Translations under genes and position numbers: made by a program
Part shown: positions 1-7,215 of the stretch, in pieces
Position numbering within the stretch: the stretch's first letter is position 1
Layout: each line of letters starts with the position of its first letter
The notes under the pieces: generated by a model
Databases searched by the model: none
The model's input: the letters and a program-made list of their open reading frames with translations, nothing else
What the model was told of the DNA's origin: nothing
Assembly: GCA_016200445.1 (NCBI GenBank)
Contig: JACQEQ010000043.1
Coordinates: forward strand, 1-11,907
From: Gammaproteobacteria bacterium
GTDB taxonomy: Bacteria; Pseudomonadota; Gammaproteobacteria; SG8-11
DNA: 11,907 nt
Direction of reading: 5' to 3'

Positions 1-121
1 TTATGTATTCGAATATTCTAATTATTTCATTTAGCGGCCAAGCCCTGGGTATACTGCGCCGCGCTGCAGTTGGTCTAACGCCGTAATCAACGGTGTAACG
101 GGCAGCTAACGAGGTGCTTCG
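1..121 (+). promoter_or_regulatory. Leader and possible promoter of the petABC operon
   Basis: This AT-rich start of the window holds no gene. A possible -10 box, TATACT, lies at 50-55, but no good -35 box stands at the right distance, so the promoter is tentative. Overlapping palindromes TATTCGAATA (6-15) and GAATATTC (11-18) could be an operator or chance in AT-rich DNA. The ribosome binding site of petA is GAGGTG at 110-115, six bases before its ATG. Confidence 0.35.
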
Positions 122-634
122 ATGGCTCACAGTGACGATGTGCAAGATCCCACCCGCCGCGATTTTCTCAATACCGTAACTGCCGTGGTCGGTGCCGCCG
201 GTGTCGGTGTGGCGAGTTGGCCGCTGATCAGCAGCATGAATCCCACCGCCGATGTGCGTTTGCGCGCGACGACGGAAGTCGACATCAGCAAAATCAAACC
301 CGGTGAATTGAAGACCCTCGCATGGCAAGGCAAGCCGGTGTTCATTTTGCGCCGCACTCACGAACAAGTGGCGGCGATGCAGGCGTCCCCCGGCGGTAAA
401 GACCCGCAACCGGATCAACAACGCGTCAAGCAGCCCGAGTGGCTGGTGGTGGTCGGTATCTGCACTCACTTGGGTTGCGTGCCCACGCACAAAGACGAAG
501 GTTGGGTATGTCCGTGTCATGGCAGCCGCTACGACATGAGCGGTCGCATTTTGCGCGGACCCGCACCGCGTAATCTGGAAGTGCCGCCGTATAAATTTCT
601 CGCGGACAATAAACTTTTGATCGGTGAGGCATAA
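122..634 (+). CDS. petA: Ubiquinol-cytochrome c reductase iron-sulfur subunit (Rieske protein)
   Basis: This is the Rieske [2Fe-2S] subunit of the cytochrome bc1 complex, which takes the first electron from quinol at the Qo site and passes it to cytochrome c1. The 170-residue protein begins with a twin-arginine-like segment (TRRDFL at residues 11-16) followed by a hydrophobic stretch (about 19-38), the usual uncleaved Tat-type anchor. The cluster-binding boxes are CTHLGC at 114-119 and CPCHGS at 130-135; C114, H116, C130 and H133 are the expected iron ligands and C119/C132 the disulfide pair. The length is slightly short but within the family range. The ATG has a good ribosome binding site (GAGGTG). 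It is the first gene of petABC, and its TAA is followed by the petB ATG after one base, implying tight co-expression. Confidence 0.96.
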   Translation: MAHSDDVQDPTRRDFLNTVTAVVGAAGVGVASWPLISSMNPTADVRLRATTEVDISKIKPGELKTLAWQGKPVFILRRTHEQVAAMQASPGGKDPQPDQQRVKQPEWLVVVGICTHLGCVPTHKDEGWVCPCHGSRYDMSGRILRGPAPRNLEVPPYKFLADNKLLIGEA

Positions 635-635
635 C

Positions 636-1872
636 ATGGGCGGCCGCATCGTTGATTGGATTGATCGTCGTTTTCCGCTGACCAGTTTTATCAAGCACGA
701 ACTCACTGAATATCCCACGCCGCGCAATTTGAGCATCTGGTGGAACTTCGGTTTCTTCGCCGGTTTCATGCTGGTGCTGCAAATGCTCAGCGGATTGTTT
801 CTCGCGATGCATTACAAACCGGATGCGCAACTCGCGTTTGCATCGGTCGAACACATCATGCGCGATGTGAACTACGGCTGGCTTATTCGTTATTTGCATT
901 CAACCGGCGCCTCGGCGTTTTTTGCGATTATTTATATCCACATGGCGCGCACGTTGTACTACGGCTCGTTCCGCGCGCCGCGCGAGCTGATGTGGTGGAC
1001 CGGGCAAATTCTGTTGTTGTCGCTGATGGCGACCGCCTTCATGGGTTATCTGCTGCCATGGGGCCAGATGTCGTTTTGGGGCGCGCAGGTGATTACCAAT
1101 CTGTTCCGCGCCACGCCCTTCATCGGCGACCAAGTGGTGATCTGGCTGCGCGGCGATTTCTCGGTGGGTGACGCGACGCTGACGCGCTTTTACGCACTGC
1201 ACTTTTTGTTTCCGTTTTTGATTTGCGGCTTGGTGGCGATACACCTCGTGGCATTGCACTTCGTCAAAAGCAGCAACCCGTCCGGAATTGATCTGGCGGA
1301 TAAAGATAACATCCCGTTCCATCCCTATTTCACGTCGAAAGATTTCTTAGGTCTAGGGATCTTCCTGATCGTGTTTTGTGCGGCGGTGTTTTTCCGGCCG
1401 GAATGGTTTATTGAAGCCGCGAACAATATACCGGCGAATCCCTTGCAGACGCCGCCGCACATTGCGCCCGAGTGGTACTTCCTGCCGTTACGCGATTTTG
1501 CGCGCGATTCCCGATTTGCTCGGCGGGGTCGTGGTCATGACATTATCCATTTTGGTGTTCGCGCTGATGCCGTACCTAGATCGATCTAAAATACCGGGCG
1601 GTTCGCGTTACCGGCCGTTTTATCGCGCGATGTTCTATGTGTTTGTCGTCGATATTGTCGTGCTCAGCTACGTCGGCGGCCAGCCGCCGACCGATGGTAT
1701 GGCACTGACCGGGCAGATTGCGACCCTGGTCTATTTCGGCTTGTTTGTGCTGCTGCCGTACATGTCGGTCAAAGAAGAAGCGTGGCTACGCAAGCGCGGG
1801 CTACCCCCAGCGGTGGTCGCCATGCTGGCGAGCGAAGATACGCAGCGCGCCGCCGCGAGGGCGGGCCGATGA
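636..1872 (+). CDS. petB: Cytochrome b of the bc1 complex, interrupted by an apparent frameshift
   Basis: This is the membrane core of the bc1 complex, carrying both b hemes and the Qo and Qi quinone sites. The ATG at 636 is preferred to the GTG at 624 because it follows the petA stop directly and gives a typical N-terminus. Heme ligands appear as two H-x13-H pairs, H88/H102 and H189/H203, and the Qo motif PEWY is at residues 278-281. Right after PEWYFLP (base 1488) the frame breaks: the frame opened at 636 ends at 1589, while the expected continuation (YAILRAIPDLLGG) is in another frame and runs to the TGA at 1870-1872. Restoring two T's (CCGTT to CCGTTTT) gives about 412 residues, a normal length. 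The last helices lie in the second part, so the unrepaired product would lack them. The stop overlaps the petC start by four bases (ATGA). Confidence 0.9.
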
Positions 1873-2519
1873 AATTGACACGTGTGAGTGCGTTGCTGCT
1901 GGGTTTTGCGGCTCTCAATGTTGCCGCGAAGGAGCTGGCTGAAGTCGATTTCGAACGTTCGCCCGATGCGCTAAAACGCGGTGCCGAAGTCGTCACGAGC
2001 GTGTGCATGGGCTGTCACAGTCTGCATTACATCAAGTACCGCGACTTGCAGCAGGTGGGGTTCAGCAGCGCGGAGCTGGATAAGCTGCGCGGCACGCAGG
2101 GCTTGGATGAGCCCTTGCTTAGCGCGACCACCGATGAGATGGCGATTGAACTGTTTGGCTTAGTTCCCCCGGATCAGTCGCTGCTGGCCAAGGCGCGCGA
2201 AGGCGGTGCGCATTATATCTACACGTTGCTGACCAGCTACGAGAAAGACGCCAAGGGTAATGTTTCCAATTTGTTGTTTCCCGGACTACGCATGCCGGAT
2301 GTATTGGACTATGCATCGGCGGATATCGCGCAGCGCGCTGTATTGCAACAGCAAGTGCGTGACGCAGCGGTATTTTTGGAATGGGCGTCGGACCCGCACG
2401 CCGGTGAACGCCGTCGTATCGGTGTGTACGTGCTGGGGTACTTGGTGGTGTTGACGTTTTTGCTCTATTTGATCAAACGGCGTGTGTGGGCACGCTTACC
2501 TCCGCCGGTGGCGCGTTGA
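1869..2519 (+). CDS. petC: Cytochrome c1 of the bc1 complex
   Basis: This is the membrane-anchored c-type heme subunit that takes electrons from the Rieske protein and hands them to soluble or membrane cytochrome c. The 216-residue protein has an N-terminal signal peptide (residues 1 to about 20, ending NVAA), the covalent heme motif CMGCH at 46-50, a likely axial methionine M142 in the segment FPGLRMPDVL, and one C-terminal transmembrane helix (about 185-203) followed by basic residues (KRR), placing the heme domain in the periplasm. It is somewhat shorter than many proteobacterial c1 proteins, which often have about 240-250 residues, but no domain seems lost. The start overlaps the petB stop by four bases, which favours translational coupling. 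It is the last clear gene of petABC. Confidence 0.95.
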   Translation: MKLTRVSALLLGFAALNVAAKELAEVDFERSPDALKRGAEVVTSVCMGCHSLHYIKYRDLQQVGFSSAELDKLRGTQGLDEPLLSATTDEMAIELFGLVPPDQSLLAKAREGGAHYIYTLLTSYEKDAKGNVSNLLFPGLRMPDVLDYASADIAQRAVLQQQVRDAAVFLEWASDPHAGERRRIGVYVLGYLVVLTFLLYLIKRRVWARLPPPVAR

Positions 2520-2568
2520 TCCGGGGTTATGGTTTACATCCACAACCCACTTGATTACGATGGCGGCC

Positions 2569-2762
2569 ATGAAAAGGAGCGGTATTTATTTAGCGGTCGC
2601 CGTGTCGTGGGGCCTGCCATTGATGGCGCATGCCGCTCCGGACGCGTGTGCGAACGGCTTGCAATTCTATATGCAAGGGGAGCATGCCGCGAGTGGTTCA
2701 AGAAATCCGCCGCCAGCGGTTTTGAAAAAGCCAAGATGCAGTTATCGCAAACCAATCCTTAA
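2569..2762 (+). pseudogene. Small secreted Sel1-like repeat protein, frameshifted
   Basis: From the ATG at 2569, one frame encodes a good signal peptide (MKRSGIYLAVAVSWGLPLMA, cleavage likely after AHA) and then ANGLQFYMQGEHA, the first half of a Sel1/TPR-like repeat. The second half, REWFKKSAASGFEKAKMQL, is in another frame and ends at the TAA at 2760-2762. The switch falls at about 2686-2695, and adding one base there gives a single protein of about 64 residues with one Sel1-like unit. An in-frame ATG lies nine bases upstream at 2560, and neither start has a clear ribosome binding site. The gene stands 49 bases after petC, so it may be a fourth operon member. The role is unknown; Sel1-like proteins generally act as interaction scaffolds. 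Sequencing error or real decay cannot be told apart here. Confidence 0.55.
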
Positions 2763-2780
2763 ATTCTGTTCCATCGGCAT

Positions 2781-3722
2781 TTACGCTGCCGCGTTCGCGA
2801 CAATCTTGCGCCCTTCTTTGCGCAGAAACTCCAGAAACGTTTTCGACAGGAGCGACAGTTTGCGGTTCGCCGCGTAACCGATGAATAAATCCCAGTCGAT
2901 CGGGAACCCCTTCACATTTAAAACTGCTAACTCGCGCTCATTCATTTCCTGCCCAAGGGCGTGCCGGGACATGATAGAAATCCCGAGTTTGGCGATCACC
3001 GCCTGCTTGATCGCTTCGTTGCTGCCCAGTTCCATCCGGATTTCCGGGCGCAAGTCTTTACTTTTAAAGCGCTCTAGAATTGCGATGCGGGTTCCCGAGC
3101 CGGGCTCGCGCATGATGAAGCGTTCCTTGGCTAAGCGTTCGAGCGGAATCTGTTGTTTGCTCGCCAACGGATGCTCGCGCCACGCAACAACGACCAGTGG
3201 ATTGGGCATAAAGCGCTCGAACGCGGCGTTTACATGCGGCGGTGGTTCGCCAATGATATAAAACTCGTCGGCATTTTCCGCCATGCGTTCCAGCAAGCGC
3301 TCGCGATTGGTCACTTTGAGCGAGACGTCGATGCCCGGGTAGCGTTCGCAAAAGTGCCCGAGCAAGATCGGAGCGAAATATTTCGCAGTCGATACCACGG
3401 CCAGCTTCAGATGCCCCTGCTTTAGCCCCTGGAAATCGGCCAGCTGGGTATCGAAACGCGCGAACACTTCGAACACTTCGCGACAGGCGTTATGCAAGGC
3501 ATGGCCTGCATCGGTGAGATGCACCGACTTGCCGATCTGTTCGAACAGCGGTGCGCCGACAGTATCGTTTAGTTTTTTGATCTGCATCGATACCGTTGGC
3601 TGCGCCAGAAACAGCTCTTCCGCCGCTTTGGTGAAACTGCGGTTGCGCGCCAAAGATTCAAACACTTGTAACTGGCGCAGGCTTATGCGCCGGATCAAGT
3701 CGGAGACGTCAGGTTTATCCAT
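2781..3722 (-). CDS. cbbR: LysR-family transcriptional regulator of the cbb operon
   Basis: This is a LysR-type regulator, named CbbR for its sequence type and its position divergent from cbbL. In this family CbbR activates Calvin-cycle genes in response to metabolites such as phosphorylated sugars. With the ATG at 3722 the protein has 313 residues. The winged helix-turn-helix lies near the N-terminus (LRQLQVFESLARNRSFTKAA, then LAQPTVSMQIKKL), followed by the two-lobed effector-binding domain (GHLKLAVVSTAKYF onward, with EPGSGTR). An ATG at 3764 would add 14 residues that do not resemble the family and would run across the proposed cbbL promoter, so 3722 is preferred, although neither start has a clear ribosome binding site. 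The 3' end faces the Sel1-like remnant with only 18 bases between. No frame defect was seen. Confidence 0.9.
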   Translation of the reverse strand: MDKPDVSDLIRRISLRQLQVFESLARNRSFTKAAEELFLAQPTVSMQIKKLNDTVGAPLFEQIGKSVHLTDAGHALHNACREVFEVFARFDTQLADFQGLKQGHLKLAVVSTAKYFAPILLGHFCERYPGIDVSLKVTNRERLLERMAENADEFYIIGEPPPHVNAAFERFMPNPLVVVAWREHPLASKQQIPLERLAKERFIMREPGSGTRIAILERFKSKDLRPEIRMELGSNEAIKQAVIAKLGISIMSRHALGQEMNERELAVLNVKGFPIDWDLFIGYAANRKLSLLSKTFLEFLRKEGRKIVANAAA

Positions 3723-3842
3723 AGATGATAGTCTATCGTTTTGATTGCGAAAATCCATTTTCATTTATAGCTGCGAACGCGCATAGTTCCCCCCGCAGCA
3801 GATTCACGTTCACATCAATTTACGACCAAGTCGGAGAATACG
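3723..3842 (+). promoter_or_regulatory. cbbR-cbbL intergenic control region with candidate promoter and operator
   Basis: This 120-bp divergent spacer must hold the cbbL promoter and the CbbR sites. A plausible sigma-70 promoter for cbbL is TTGATT at 3741-3746 with TTTATA at 3764-3769 (17-base spacing), giving a leader of roughly 65-70 bases. Next to the cbbR start lies the perfect inverted repeat GATAG-T-CTATC at 3727-3737, a candidate operator core placed just upstream of the -35 box, where LysR regulators usually sit. No clean TNA-N7-TNA CbbR site was found, so the operator call is tentative. The cbbL ribosome binding site is GGAG at 3833-3836, six bases before the ATG. Confidence 0.45.
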
Positions 3843-5321
3843 ATGGCCAAAAGCGAAACAATGAAAGAGGGCAAAGAACGCTACAAGTCCGGCGTTATAC
3901 CCTACAAGAAAATGGGCTACTGGGAGCCTGATTACAAGATCAAAGATACCGACGTACTCGCGATGTTCCGCATGACCCCGCAGGCGGGCGTGGAACCCGA
4001 AGAATGTGCCGCCGCCGTTGCCGGCGAATCCTCCACCGCGACCTGGACGGTGGTCTGGACGGATCGTTTGACCGCGTGCGAAATGTATCGCGCCAAAGCC
4101 TACCGTGTGGACTTGGTTCCGAACACCGGACCGGGCACCAAAACCGAAGCGCAGTACTTTGCTTACATTGCGTACGACATCGATTTGTTTGAAGGTAATT
4201 CGATTGCCAACCTGACCGCGTCCATCATCGGTAACGTGTTCGGCATGAAGGCTGTGAAAGCGTTGCGTTTGGAAGACATGCGTATCCCGGTGGCTTACCT
4301 GAAGACGTTCCAAGGCCCCGCGACCGGCGTCATCGTCGAACGCGAGCGTATGGACAAGTTCGGCCGTCCGCTGTTGGGCGCCACCACCAAGCCGAAGCTT
4401 GGCTTGTCGGGCCGTAACTATGGCCGCGTGGTGTACGAAGCGCTGAAAGGCGGTTTGGACTTCATGAAAGACGACGAGAACATCAACTCGCAGTCGTTCA
4501 TGCACTGGCGCGACCGCTTCCTGTATTGCATGGATGCCGTCAATAAGGCTTCTGCAGCAACCGGCGAAGTCAAAGGTCACTACATGAACGTGACCGCCGG
4601 CACCGTGGAGGAAATGATTGCCCGTGCCGAGTTTGCCAAGGAGCTGGGTTCAATCATCATCATGATCGACCTCGTGATTGGGTATAGCGCCATTCAGTCG
4701 ATGGCCATCTGGGCGCGTAAGAACGACATGATTCTCCATCTGCATCGTGCCGGTAACTCGACCTACTCGCGCCAGAAAAATCATGGCATGAGCTTCCGCG
4801 TCATTTGTAAGTGGATGCGAATGGCCGGTGTGGATCACATCCATGCAGGCACCGTCGTGGGCAAGCTGGAAGGCGACCCGTTGATGATTCGTGGTTATTA
4901 CGACACCTTGCTCGATACGCATACCCCGGTACAGCTCGAAAAAGGCATCTTCTTCGAACAGGATTGGGCTTCGCTGAACAAGTGCATGCCGGTGGCTTCC
5001 GGTGGAATTCATGCCGGTCAAATGCACCAGTTGTTGACCTATTTGGGCGACGACGTGGTGTTGCAATTCGGCGGCGGCACGATCGGTCATCCGGATGGCA
5101 TTCAAGCCGGTGCGGTTGCAAACCGTACCGCACTAGAAGTCATGATTCAGGCGCGTAACGAAGGCCGCGACATCTGGAACGAAGGCCCGAAGATCCTGCA
5201 AGAAGCAGCCAAATGGTGTGCTCCGCTCAAAGCCGGTCTGGAAACGTGGAAGGATGTTTCCTTCAATTACGAATCCACCGACAGCCCCGACTTTGTGCCG
5301 ACTACTACGGCCAGTGCTTAA
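3843..5321 (+). CDS. cbbL: Ribulose-1,5-bisphosphate carboxylase large subunit, red-type form I
   Basis: This is the catalytic subunit of Rubisco, fixing CO2 onto ribulose bisphosphate in the Calvin cycle. At 492 residues it is full length. The active-site lysine is K183 (TTKPK), the carbamylated lysine K209 with D211 and E212 (MKDDE), and loop 6 is GTVVGKLEG with K341; H301, R302 and H334 are in place. The form I assignment follows from the adjacent cbbS, and the red-type one from the N-terminus (KERYKSGV..YKKMGYWEPDY), the C-terminal tail and cbbX. The stretch 299-358, including HRAGNSTYSRQKNHG, FRVICKWMRMAG and EGDPLMIRG, recalls form ID of algal plastids and a subset of form IC bacterial enzymes rather than typical IC. 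A loop at about 93-104 (NTGPGTKTEA) looks some six residues longer than in relatives recalled from memory. cbbS follows after 21 bases. Confidence 0.98.
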   Translation: MAKSETMKEGKERYKSGVIPYKKMGYWEPDYKIKDTDVLAMFRMTPQAGVEPEECAAAVAGESSTATWTVVWTDRLTACEMYRAKAYRVDLVPNTGPGTKTEAQYFAYIAYDIDLFEGNSIANLTASIIGNVFGMKAVKALRLEDMRIPVAYLKTFQGPATGVIVERERMDKFGRPLLGATTKPKLGLSGRNYGRVVYEALKGGLDFMKDDENINSQSFMHWRDRFLYCMDAVNKASAATGEVKGHYMNVTAGTVEEMIARAEFAKELGSIIIMIDLVIGYSAIQSMAIWARKNDMILHLHRAGNSTYSRQKNHGMSFRVICKWMRMAGVDHIHAGTVVGKLEGDPLMIRGYYDTLLDTHTPVQLEKGIFFEQDWASLNKCMPVASGGIHAGQMHQLLTYLGDDVVLQFGGGTIGHPDGIQAGAVANRTALEVMIQARNEGRDIWNEGPKILQEAAKWCAPLKAGLETWKDVSFNYESTDSPDFVPTTTASA

Positions 5322-5342
5322 TTCATTCGAGGAGAAGCGATC

Positions 5343-5777
5343 ATGATGACTAATCTTGGAAATCGCGTCACGCAAGGGCAGTTTTCGTTTCTGCCTGACC
5401 TGACCGATGCGCAAATCACCGCGCAAATCAAATATGCCCTGAGTAAGGGCTGGGCGTCGAGCGTCGAGTACACCGACGATCCGCACCCGCGCAATACCTA
5501 TTGGGAAATGTTCGGCAACCCGATGTTCGACCTGAAGGATCCCGCCGGGATTTTGATGGAAGTGAACAACTGCCGTAAGACCTTTCCGAATCACTACATC
5601 CGCGTCATCGCTTTTAGCTCGGTGCGTGGCGTAGAGAGCGTGACCATGTCGTATATTGTTAATCGTCCCAAAAAAGAGCCGGGCTTTGGTCTGGTACGTC
5701 AGGAAGGCGAAGGACGGATGATTCGTTACACCATCCATTCGTACGCGACCGACAAGCCGGAAGGCGAGCGTTATTAA
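5343..5777 (+). CDS. cbbS: Ribulose-1,5-bisphosphate carboxylase small subunit, red-type
   Basis: This is the small subunit that caps the octameric core of form I Rubisco. The 144-residue protein has the conserved N-terminal segment (QGQFSFLPDLTDAQI), the central GWASSVEYTDDPHPRNTYWEMFGNPMFDL, and a C-terminal extension (from about KKEPGFGLVRQEGEGR to the end). That extension is the hallmark of red-type small subunits, where it forms a beta-hairpin lining the central channel and helps assembly without added chaperones. A strong ribosome binding site, GAGGAG at 5329-5334, serves either of two adjacent ATG codons (5343 or 5346); the first has the better spacing. The gene is followed by a GC-rich hairpin, so cbbL-cbbS may be expressed more strongly than the genes downstream. 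Confidence 0.97.
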   Translation: MMTNLGNRVTQGQFSFLPDLTDAQITAQIKYALSKGWASSVEYTDDPHPRNTYWEMFGNPMFDLKDPAGILMEVNNCRKTFPNHYIRVIAFSSVRGVESVTMSYIVNRPKKEPGFGLVRQEGEGRMIRYTIHSYATDKPEGERY

Positions 5778-5809
5778 TCGTTCGTTGCTGTAGCTTTAGC
5801 TGCGGTACG

Positions 5810-5838
5810 CCCGGGGCGAGTGCCCCGGGTATTTTCTC
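5810..5838 (+). terminator. GC-rich hairpin after cbbS, possible partial terminator
   Basis: CCCGGGGC (5810-5817) and GCCCCGGG (5822-5829) form a perfect 8-bp stem with the 4-base loop GAGT, followed by the T-rich run TATTTTCT. The T-run is not pure, so read-through into cbbX is likely. Such a hairpin could lower cbbX expression relative to cbbLS or protect the cbbLS transcript end from decay. Confidence 0.65.
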
Positions 5839-5882
5839 CTTCCCGTCAGTGTTTTTATCTATGCAAGCGATGAGGCAATGCG

Positions 5883-6800
5883 ATGTCGCCCAACGAATCT
5901 GTAACCATGACCGACGATACCGGCGTGGACCTCGAAGCTGAATTTCAAGCATCAAACATTCAAGAATTACTCGATCAACTGGATCGCGAATTGATCGGTT
6001 TAAAACCTGTCAAGACCCGCATCCGCGAGACTGCCGCATTACTGCTGGTGGATCGCGTGCGTAAAAAACTCGGGCTGGCTTCCGGCGCACCCAGCTTGCA
6101 CATGTGTTTCACCGGCAACCCCGGCACCGGCAAAACCACGGTTGCGTTGCGCATGGCGGAAATTTTGCACCGCTTAGGGTACATCCGCCGCCCCGATGTG
6201 GTATCGGTCACGCGCGACGATCTGGTGGGTCAATACATCGGTCACACCGCGCCCAAGACCAAAGAAGTGTTAAAGAAAGCGATGGGCGGCGTATTGTTTA
6301 TCGACGAAGCCTATTACTTGTACAAGCCTGAAAACGAGCGCGACTATGGCGCGGAATCTATCGAGATTCTGCTGCAAATCATGGAGAACAATCGTGACGA
6401 CCTGGTTGTGATCCTGGCCGGTTACAAAAACAAAATGGATCAGTTTTTTCAGAGCAATCCCGGCATGTCCTCGCGTATTGCGCACCACATTGATTTCCCC
6501 GATTACTCCCCTGACGAGTTGTGTGCGATCGCTAAATTGATGCTTGACGCCCAGCATTACCATTTCAGCGCTGCCGGTGATAAAGCGTTTCGAGATTACA
6601 TTGTGCGGCGCATGTCGATGCCGCACTTCGCCAACGCGCGTTCGGTGCGCAACGCGCTGGATCGCGCGCGCTTACGTCAGGCCAATCGCCTGTTCGAAAG
6701 CATGCAAACGAAATTGACGCGCGATGATCTGATGACGCTTGAAGCATCAGATATTCTTGCCAGTAGAGTATTTGCGCAAGGAGAAAAGGACATCGACTAA
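5883..6800 (+). CDS. cbbX: Red-type Rubisco activase, AAA+ ATPase CbbX
   Basis: CbbX uses ATP to pull on the C-terminal tail of red-type CbbL and frees active sites blocked by ribulose bisphosphate or other sugar phosphates. The 305-residue protein is full length. Walker A is GNPGTGKT at residues 78-85, the pore-loop segment is QYIG at 117-120, Walker B is GVLFIDEA at 136-143, the arginine-finger region is NPGMSSR (R198), and a sensor-2-like arginine lies in NARSVRNALDRA (about R253). The ATG at 5883 has GAGG seven bases upstream; a second in-frame ATG at residue 9 is possible. It follows cbbS after 105 bases containing a hairpin and precedes the unknown 126-residue gene by 24 bases. Its presence fits the red-type classification of the Rubisco. 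Confidence 0.97.
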   Translation: MSPNESVTMTDDTGVDLEAEFQASNIQELLDQLDRELIGLKPVKTRIRETAALLLVDRVRKKLGLASGAPSLHMCFTGNPGTGKTTVALRMAEILHRLGYIRRPDVVSVTRDDLVGQYIGHTAPKTKEVLKKAMGGVLFIDEAYYLYKPENERDYGAESIEILLQIMENNRDDLVVILAGYKNKMDQFFQSNPGMSSRIAHHIDFPDYSPDELCAIAKLMLDAQHYHFSAAGDKAFRDYIVRRMSMPHFANARSVRNALDRARLRQANRLFESMQTKLTRDDLMTLEASDILASRVFAQGEKDID

Positions 6801-6824
6801 CTGAAGTTTAAGTCGAGGAGCGGA

Positions 6825-7205
6825 ATGGGGCACACGGATTCGATACTCGATAATCTGCGGGAAATTCATCCGTTGCGTGAGTTTCCTAAAATAATTGAGG
6901 CGGCGTGTTTCAACACCGTGCGGGTTGCACTGTTGCGTTTGGGTTCGCCGCTGCGTATTGAGCTTAAACGTCCGCGCCTCGTGATGTTGCTCGAATCGAA
7001 TCATTGGGTCGCGGTGTCGCTCTGGGACGAAGCACTGCCGTTGCTGTTATGGAAAGATTTCGACCCCGTTACACGCGATAACCTGCATGAATCTGTCCGC
7101 TGCACACTGGCGCTTTTCGATCACTGCGCGGGGCTCGTTATGGGCACGGCCCTTGATGCTCTTCACCATGAACTGCGTGTACGGTTAAACCCTACCGGCC
7201 GATAG
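6825..7205 (+). CDS. Uncharacterised 126-residue protein in the cbb operon
   Basis: I do not recognise this protein. It has no signal peptide, clear membrane segment or metal-binding cluster, so it is probably cytosolic. The N-terminus looks helical (residues 3-28, SILDNLREIHPLREFPKIIEAA). A likely beta-rich core follows (TVRVALLRLG, PLRIELKRP, RLVMLLESNHWVAVSLWDE, LPLLLWKDF), and then a long helix (about 82-118, ending HHELRVRL). The order suggests a compact alpha/beta fold. It is surely translated: GAGGAG stands at 6815-6820 just before the ATG, and its own stop overlaps the ribosome binding site of the aldolase gene. Lying between cbbX and an aldolase fusion, it is likely tied to carbon fixation, for example as a small regulatory or assembly factor, but this rests on position only. 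Confidence 0.85.
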   Translation: MGHTDSILDNLREIHPLREFPKIIEAACFNTVRVALLRLGSPLRIELKRPRLVMLLESNHWVAVSLWDEALPLLLWKDFDPVTRDNLHESVRCTLALFDHCAGLVMGTALDALHHELRVRLNPTGR

Positions 7206-7215
7206 GAGAAATCGC

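Noticed and set aside
2482..2877. 131-codon + strand frame across the petC end, the Sel1-like gene and the cbbR end
   Set aside because: Only 2569 to about 2690 looks like protein; the rest is out-of-frame reading of petC, the Sel1 half-repeat and antisense cbbR.
3459..3483. Short direct repeat of CGAACACTT in cbbR
   Set aside because: It encodes the repeated VF/EVF residues of an ordinary LysR linker helix and shows no sign of a mobile or regulatory element.
3723..3764. Longer CbbR start at 3764
   Set aside because: The added 14 residues do not look conserved and the start would bury the proposed cbbL promoter.
3810..4580. 256-codon open frame on the minus strand within cbbL
   Set aside because: It is a shadow of a highly conserved, GC-biased gene; the product resembles nothing and has no ribosome binding site.
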